A stretch of DNA of 64,000 nucleotides from Pararhodonellum marinum (lineage in GTDB: Bacteria > Bacteroidota > Bacteroidia > Cytophagales > Cyclobacteriaceae). Both the position numbers and the translations under genes were made by a program. The notes below the pieces were generated by a model. That model worked only from the letters and a program-made list of their open reading frames with translations, was not told the origin of the DNA and ran no database searches. The stretch lies in assembly GCF_015354735.1 (NCBI RefSeq), contig NZ_JACEFJ010000002.1, positions 558,001 through 622,000 of the forward strand, read 5' to 3'. Below are positions 60,362 to 64,000 of this stretch, one piece after another. Within the stretch, counting starts at the first letter, position 1. Every line of letters begins with the position of its first letter.

Positions 60362-63300
60362 ATGAAGACCCGAAATTCCCCCATTGGAATTCTATTACTT
60401 GCTATTCTATTCCTTACATTTTGCTTTTCCTGTAACAAAAGACCCGGTGAACCCAGAGTGCTGGTTTTCAGCAAGACGGCTGGTTTCTATCACGAATCTA
60501 TCCCTGAGGGCATAGCTGCCATCCAAAAATTGGGTGCTGAAAACGGTTTTGCGGTGGATACCACCAAAGATGCCAGTCTGTTTACGGAAGAAAACCTCAG
60601 CCAATATGCAGCGGTGATCTTTTTGAGTACCACCGGCGATGTTTTGGACCATGACCAGGAAACAGCCTTCGAAAGGTACATCCAATCCGGAGGGGGATTT
60701 ATAGGGATTCATGCCGCTGCTGATACGGAGTATCATTGGGGATGGTACAACAGATTGGTAGGTGGATATTTTTCCTATCACCCCGGAATAGGAGACCCCC
60801 ATCCCAATGTTCAGGATGGCAAGCTTCGGGTAACTGACCGCAAGCATTCGACTACCAGTTTTTTACCTGAAATATGGAACCGAAAAGATGAATGGTACCA
60901 TTTCAAAAGTCTTAATCCGGATGTAAATGTATTGATGGATATCGATGAAGAAAGTTACCAACACACCAAACCCATGGGTTTCCACCCCATGGCCTGGTAC
61001 CACGAATATGATGGAGGCAGGGCCTTCTACACAGCGGGAGGCCATACCAAGGAATCATTTCAGGAAGAATTGTTTCTCAAGCATATCCTGGAAGGGATCA
61101 AATATGCCATGGGCAGCAATAAGAAACTGGACTATACCAAGGCCAGAACCCAGAAGAGACCTGAGGAAAACCGGTTTGAGAAGAAAACCTTGGTTATGGG
61201 TGAATTTTTTGAACCGACAGAAATGACCATTTTGCCCAATCTGGACATCTTGATTGCGCAAAGAAGAGGGGAAATCCTGCTTTACAAAAATGGAGATTCT
61301 ACGGCAAATGAGATAGCCAAACTGGATGTGTATTGGAGAACAGATGTGCCTAGGGTCAATGCTGAAGAAGGGGTTTTGGGAATACAAAAAGATCCTGATT
61401 TTGCCAAAAACGGGCATATTTTTGTTTTCTACAGTCCCACTGAAAAAGAGGTCAACCGACTTTCAAGGTTTAAGTTTGAAAATGACAAACTTGATTTGGC
61501 TTCGGAAAAGATAGTCCTTGAATTTTATTCCCAGAGAGACATCTGCTGCCACACCGGGGGATCTATTGCATTTGGTGGAGATGGTCTTTTGTACCTTTCC
61601 ACAGGAGACAATTCCACCCCATTCAATCAATCAGACAGTGAGTATATCCTACGGGGATATGCACCATTGGACGGCAGACCAGGTTTTGAACAGTTTGATG
61701 CGAGAAGGAGCGCAGGGAATTCCAATGACTTAAGGGGGAAAATATTGAGAATAAAAGTGAACGAAGATGGTTCTTATGCCATCCCGGATGATAATTTGTA
61801 CCCCAAGGGTACAGAAGGAACCTTACCTGAAATCTACGTGCAGGGTACAAGAAACCCCTATAGGATCATAGTAGACCAGAAAACCAATTACCTCTATTGG
61901 GGTGATGTAGGTCCTGATGCGAGCGGGGACAGTTTGAGCACCAGAGGACCAATGGGTTATGATGAAGTCAACCAAGCCAGAAAAGCAGGCAACTATGGTT
62001 GGCCTTATTTTGTGGGCAACAATGCAGCCTATGTGGAGTTTGACTTTGCCACCGGCAAGCCTGGCCAACCCTATGATGTGAAAAAGCCGGTCAATAACTC
62101 TCCGAACAATACCGGGCTGAAAGAGCTTCCTGAAGCGCAGCCAGCATTCATTTATTATCCTTATGGCAATTCCACCACTTTTCCACAATTGGGTACAGGA
62201 GGGAGAAATGCCATGGCGGGTCCTGTTTACTATACAGATATGTTTCCCAAAGATACCAGGTATCCGGATTATTTTGATGGGAAATTGTTTATCTACGATT
62301 GGGTAAGAGGTTGGATTAAAGCAGTGACCATGACCGCTAAGGGTGACTATGATAAAATGGAGCCATTCATGGCCACAACCAAGTTCAATGCTCCGATCGA
62401 CATGGAGGTAGGTCCGGACGGAAAACTCTATATTTTGGAATATGGGAATGGGTGGTTTTCTAAAAATCCAGATGCGGGCCTTTTCAGAATAGATTTTAAT
62501 CCAGGAAACCGAAGTCCCTTGGTGCATGACATCAGTTTGGACAAAACTTCCGGTGCTCTGCCTTTGACGGTTTCTTTTGAAGTAAAAGCTTCTGATCCTG
62601 AAAATGATCCACTGACTTATATTTGGGATTTGGGTAATGGTGAGACTGTCACCACCAAAGAACCGCAGCTGGAATATACGTATACCAAAGCAGGGGATTA
62701 TGATGTCAAAGTGGAGGTTCAGGATCCTGAAAAACTATCCGTAAAAAGTCCTACTGTGTCATTGTATGCCGGCAATATCGCTCCGGTCGTGGACATCCAA
62801 CTGGAAGGAAACCAGACATTTTATTTTCCCGGAAAACCGGTGGCCTATGCTGTAACGGTATCGGATGAAGATGACCCAAACATCGGTGAAGATCTTTCCA
62901 GTCTCTGGGTGACAGCAGATTATATCGCTGGTCTGGACCAAGCAGAAGCTGCCAAGGGACATCAGATCATGACCGAAGCCATGTCCGGAAAAAGTTTGGT
63001 CAGTTCGCTGACCTGTATGACCTGTCACAAAGAAGATGAAACTTCAATAGGACCTTCCTATGTGCAAGTGGCCAGAAAATACAGAAGCAATCCGGAGGCC
63101 ACAGAATATCTAGTGGGAAAAATCCAAAAGGGAGGCGGAGGTGTCTGGGGAGAAACCGTGATGCCAGCCAATCCCGATCTTAAAAGCGGTGATGCACGTA
63201 AAATCGTAGCCTACATCCTTTCCCTGGGTAGAAGGACTCAGGAAATTCCAAGTCTTCCTGCCAGTGGCAAAGTAGATCCAACAGTAGATAAACCCCTCAG

Positions 63301-63802
63301 TGAAAACGGGGTATTTGTGTTGTCAGCAAGTTTTACAGACAGAGGCGGTGAAAACATCAAGCCCCTTTCCGCCAACAACACGGTGACCTTAAGAAATCCG
63401 GTGATGAATATGGGTCAGGCCGATAACTTAGAGGGCTACTCCGTCAGAAATTTTGGTGGGCGCGATTTGGCAATCATGCCCAAAGAGATCGGTTCTTTCT
63501 CCTTTTCCGGAGTGGATTTGACTGGAATCAAGTCACTCCAAATAGAAGGTGGGGGACAGGAAGCGAGCTTAAAAGGCTACCAAGTAGAAATCAGGCTTGG
63601 TTCACCTACAGGAGAAAAACTAGGTGAAGGGGTATTTAAAGTGGGAGAAAAAGGCAATCAGAGGGTAGGTCCGGGAAGTTTGAAAATTCCTATCAAGCAT
63701 GATACCGCCGGAAAATTGGTAGATGTGTTTGTGGTGACTACTCCCCAATCGGAAGATGAACCCAATGCCATCCTCTATTCGATTGAATTCAAACAGAATT
63801 AG
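60362..63802 (+). CDS. ThuA / sorbosone-dehydrogenase-like / PKD / cytochrome c multidomain lipoprotein
   Basis: A 1146-aa lipoprotein (FCFSC). Domains in order: ThuA (residues ~30-245: RVLVFSKTAGFYHESIPEGI, GGGFIGIHAAADTEYHW), a PQQ/sorbosone dehydrogenase propeller (~275-715: FEPTEMTILPNLDILIAQRR, CCHTGGSIAFGGDGLLYLST), a PKD domain (~725-800: SGALPLTVSFEVKASDPEND), a cytochrome c with heme motif Cys885-M-T-Cys-His889, and a C-terminal CBM6-like domain (~1030-1140). ThuA proteins act on trehalose-like sugars, so oxidation of a bound sugar with electron transfer through its own heme is inferred. Monocistronic with a terminator. Confidence 0.9.
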   Translation: MKTRNSPIGILLLAILFLTFCFSCNKRPGEPRVLVFSKTAGFYHESIPEGIAAIQKLGAENGFAVDTTKDASLFTEENLSQYAAVIFLSTTGDVLDHDQETAFERYIQSGGGFIGIHAAADTEYHWGWYNRLVGGYFSYHPGIGDPHPNVQDGKLRVTDRKHSTTSFLPEIWNRKDEWYHFKSLNPDVNVLMDIDEESYQHTKPMGFHPMAWYHEYDGGRAFYTAGGHTKESFQEELFLKHILEGIKYAMGSNKKLDYTKARTQKRPEENRFEKKTLVMGEFFEPTEMTILPNLDILIAQRRGEILLYKNGDSTANEIAKLDVYWRTDVPRVNAEEGVLGIQKDPDFAKNGHIFVFYSPTEKEVNRLSRFKFENDKLDLASEKIVLEFYSQRDICCHTGGSIAFGGDGLLYLSTGDNSTPFNQSDSEYILRGYAPLDGRPGFEQFDARRSAGNSNDLRGKILRIKVNEDGSYAIPDDNLYPKGTEGTLPEIYVQGTRNPYRIIVDQKTNYLYWGDVGPDASGDSLSTRGPMGYDEVNQARKAGNYGWPYFVGNNAAYVEFDFATGKPGQPYDVKKPVNNSPNNTGLKELPEAQPAFIYYPYGNSTTFPQLGTGGRNAMAGPVYYTDMFPKDTRYPDYFDGKLFIYDWVRGWIKAVTMTAKGDYDKMEPFMATTKFNAPIDMEVGPDGKLYILEYGNGWFSKNPDAGLFRIDFNPGNRSPLVHDISLDKTSGALPLTVSFEVKASDPENDPLTYIWDLGNGETVTTKEPQLEYTYTKAGDYDVKVEVQDPEKLSVKSPTVSLYAGNIAPVVDIQLEGNQTFYFPGKPVAYAVTVSDEDDPNIGEDLSSLWVTADYIAGLDQAEAAKGHQIMTEAMSGKSLVSSLTCMTCHKEDETSIGPSYVQVARKYRSNPEATEYLVGKIQKGGGGVWGETVMPANPDLKSGDARKIVAYILSLGRRTQEIPSLPASGKVDPTVDKPLSENGVFVLSASFTDRGGENIKPLSANNTVTLRNPVMNMGQADNLEGYSVRNFGGRDLAIMPKEIGSFSFSGVDLTGIKSLQIEGGGQEASLKGYQVEIRLGSPTGEKLGEGVFKVGEKGNQRVGPGSLKIPIKHDTAGKLVDVFVVTTPQSEDEPNAILYSIEFKQN

Positions 63803-63884
63803 TTGTCGGTTAAAATGTGGAAAAGTCTCTATTTACCTTATACCACGCAAATTGAAACCTTGTTGTTTAAAACAATAAAGAACC

Positions 63885-63920
63885 AAAAAAGCCGAAGGGA
63901 TGTATTCTCTTCGGCTTTTT
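63885..63920 (+). terminator. Terminator downstream of the ThuA multidomain gene
   Basis: GCCGAAG (63891-63897) and CTTCGGC (63909-63915) with an 11-base loop, an A-run before and TTTTT after. It can also act leftwards. It is 89 bases after the stop; the last 80 bases of the window hold no gene. Confidence 0.85.
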
Positions 63921-64000
63921 AATGTTTGTAAATCAAAGATTACCCCTTTTTCCAATCGAATAATCACGAATGGATAAGTTTGGATAGGACTATTGTAAGG

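Noticed and set aside
1-64000. CRISPR arrays, tRNA and rRNA genes
   Set aside because: No evenly spaced repeats and no cloverleaf or rRNA-like stretch seen on reading; an automated scan would be needed to exclude weak cases.

Overview
The window reads as chromosomal DNA of a polysaccharide-degrading member of the Bacteroidota, most likely Cytophagales/Cyclobacteriaceae-like. This is inferred from the mix of lipoprotein and TAT-anchored sugar enzymes, a GH97 enzyme, sulfatase, GH78 rhamnosidase, DUF1080, VCBS/FG-GAP and ThuA/cytochrome modules, beta-barrel outer-membrane proteins, a TTG-N19-TAnnTTT-type promoter and scarce Shine-Dalgarno sites. I saw no rRNA, tRNA or CRISPR array. A species cannot be named from the sequence.

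Layout. 0-13 kb: extracytoplasmic carbohydrate enzymes (VCBS proteins, DUF1080 plus TAT Gfo/Idh oxidoreductase pair, GH97, acetylxylan-esterase-like hydrolase, sulfatase, lipase-like esterase, cytochrome-linked propeller dehydrogenase). 13-14.5 kb: metallophosphoesterase and the second copy of an intergenic repeat. 14.7-20.9 kb: a tandem cassette in which a ~409-aa outer-membrane barrel protein (A) alternates with a lipoprotein (B) in the order A1-B1-A2-B2-A3. 21-25 kb: old-yellow-enzyme, small secreted protein, PQQ-type dehydrogenase. 25-36.6 kb: a minus-strand block of about a dozen genes for uptake and breakdown of an unidentified sugar or acid sugar. It holds nucleoside hydrolase, GH140-like DUF5060 protein, carbohydrate-binding lipoprotein, MFS, GlcG, TIM-barrel isomerase, lyxose-isomerase-like cupin, GntR/FCD regulator, Gfo/Idh, DUF1537 kinase, cyclase and an isopropylmalate/tartrate-type dehydrogenase. 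The same 13-bp motif GTATACGGTATAC stands upstream of both its sub-operons, which fits control by the GntR protein encoded in the block.

36.8-48.5 kb is an accessory, partly decayed region: a HigBA-like pair with a broken toxin, two CPBP proteins and two alpha/beta hydrolases in tandem, a PIN/DUF6364 toxin-antitoxin pair, group II intron-like remnants, a truncated lipoprotein, an orphan LAS-type metallopeptidase, and a graveyard joining an IS4 transposase fragment, a frameshifted KilA-N gene and a headless HepT gene.

48.5-64 kb returns to metabolism: serine hydrolase, APC transporter, outer-membrane protein, a PhyH dioxygenase, an SDR/IlvD-Edd dehydratase/TIM-barrel operon facing a TAT propeller protein, a GH78 alpha-L-rhamnosidase, and a 1146-aa ThuA/propeller/PKD/cytochrome c lipoprotein. 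Together the genes suggest outer enzymes that trim decorated (sulfated, acetylated, rhamnosylated) glycans, membrane-linked heme/quinoprotein oxidation, and cytoplasmic acid-sugar pathways.
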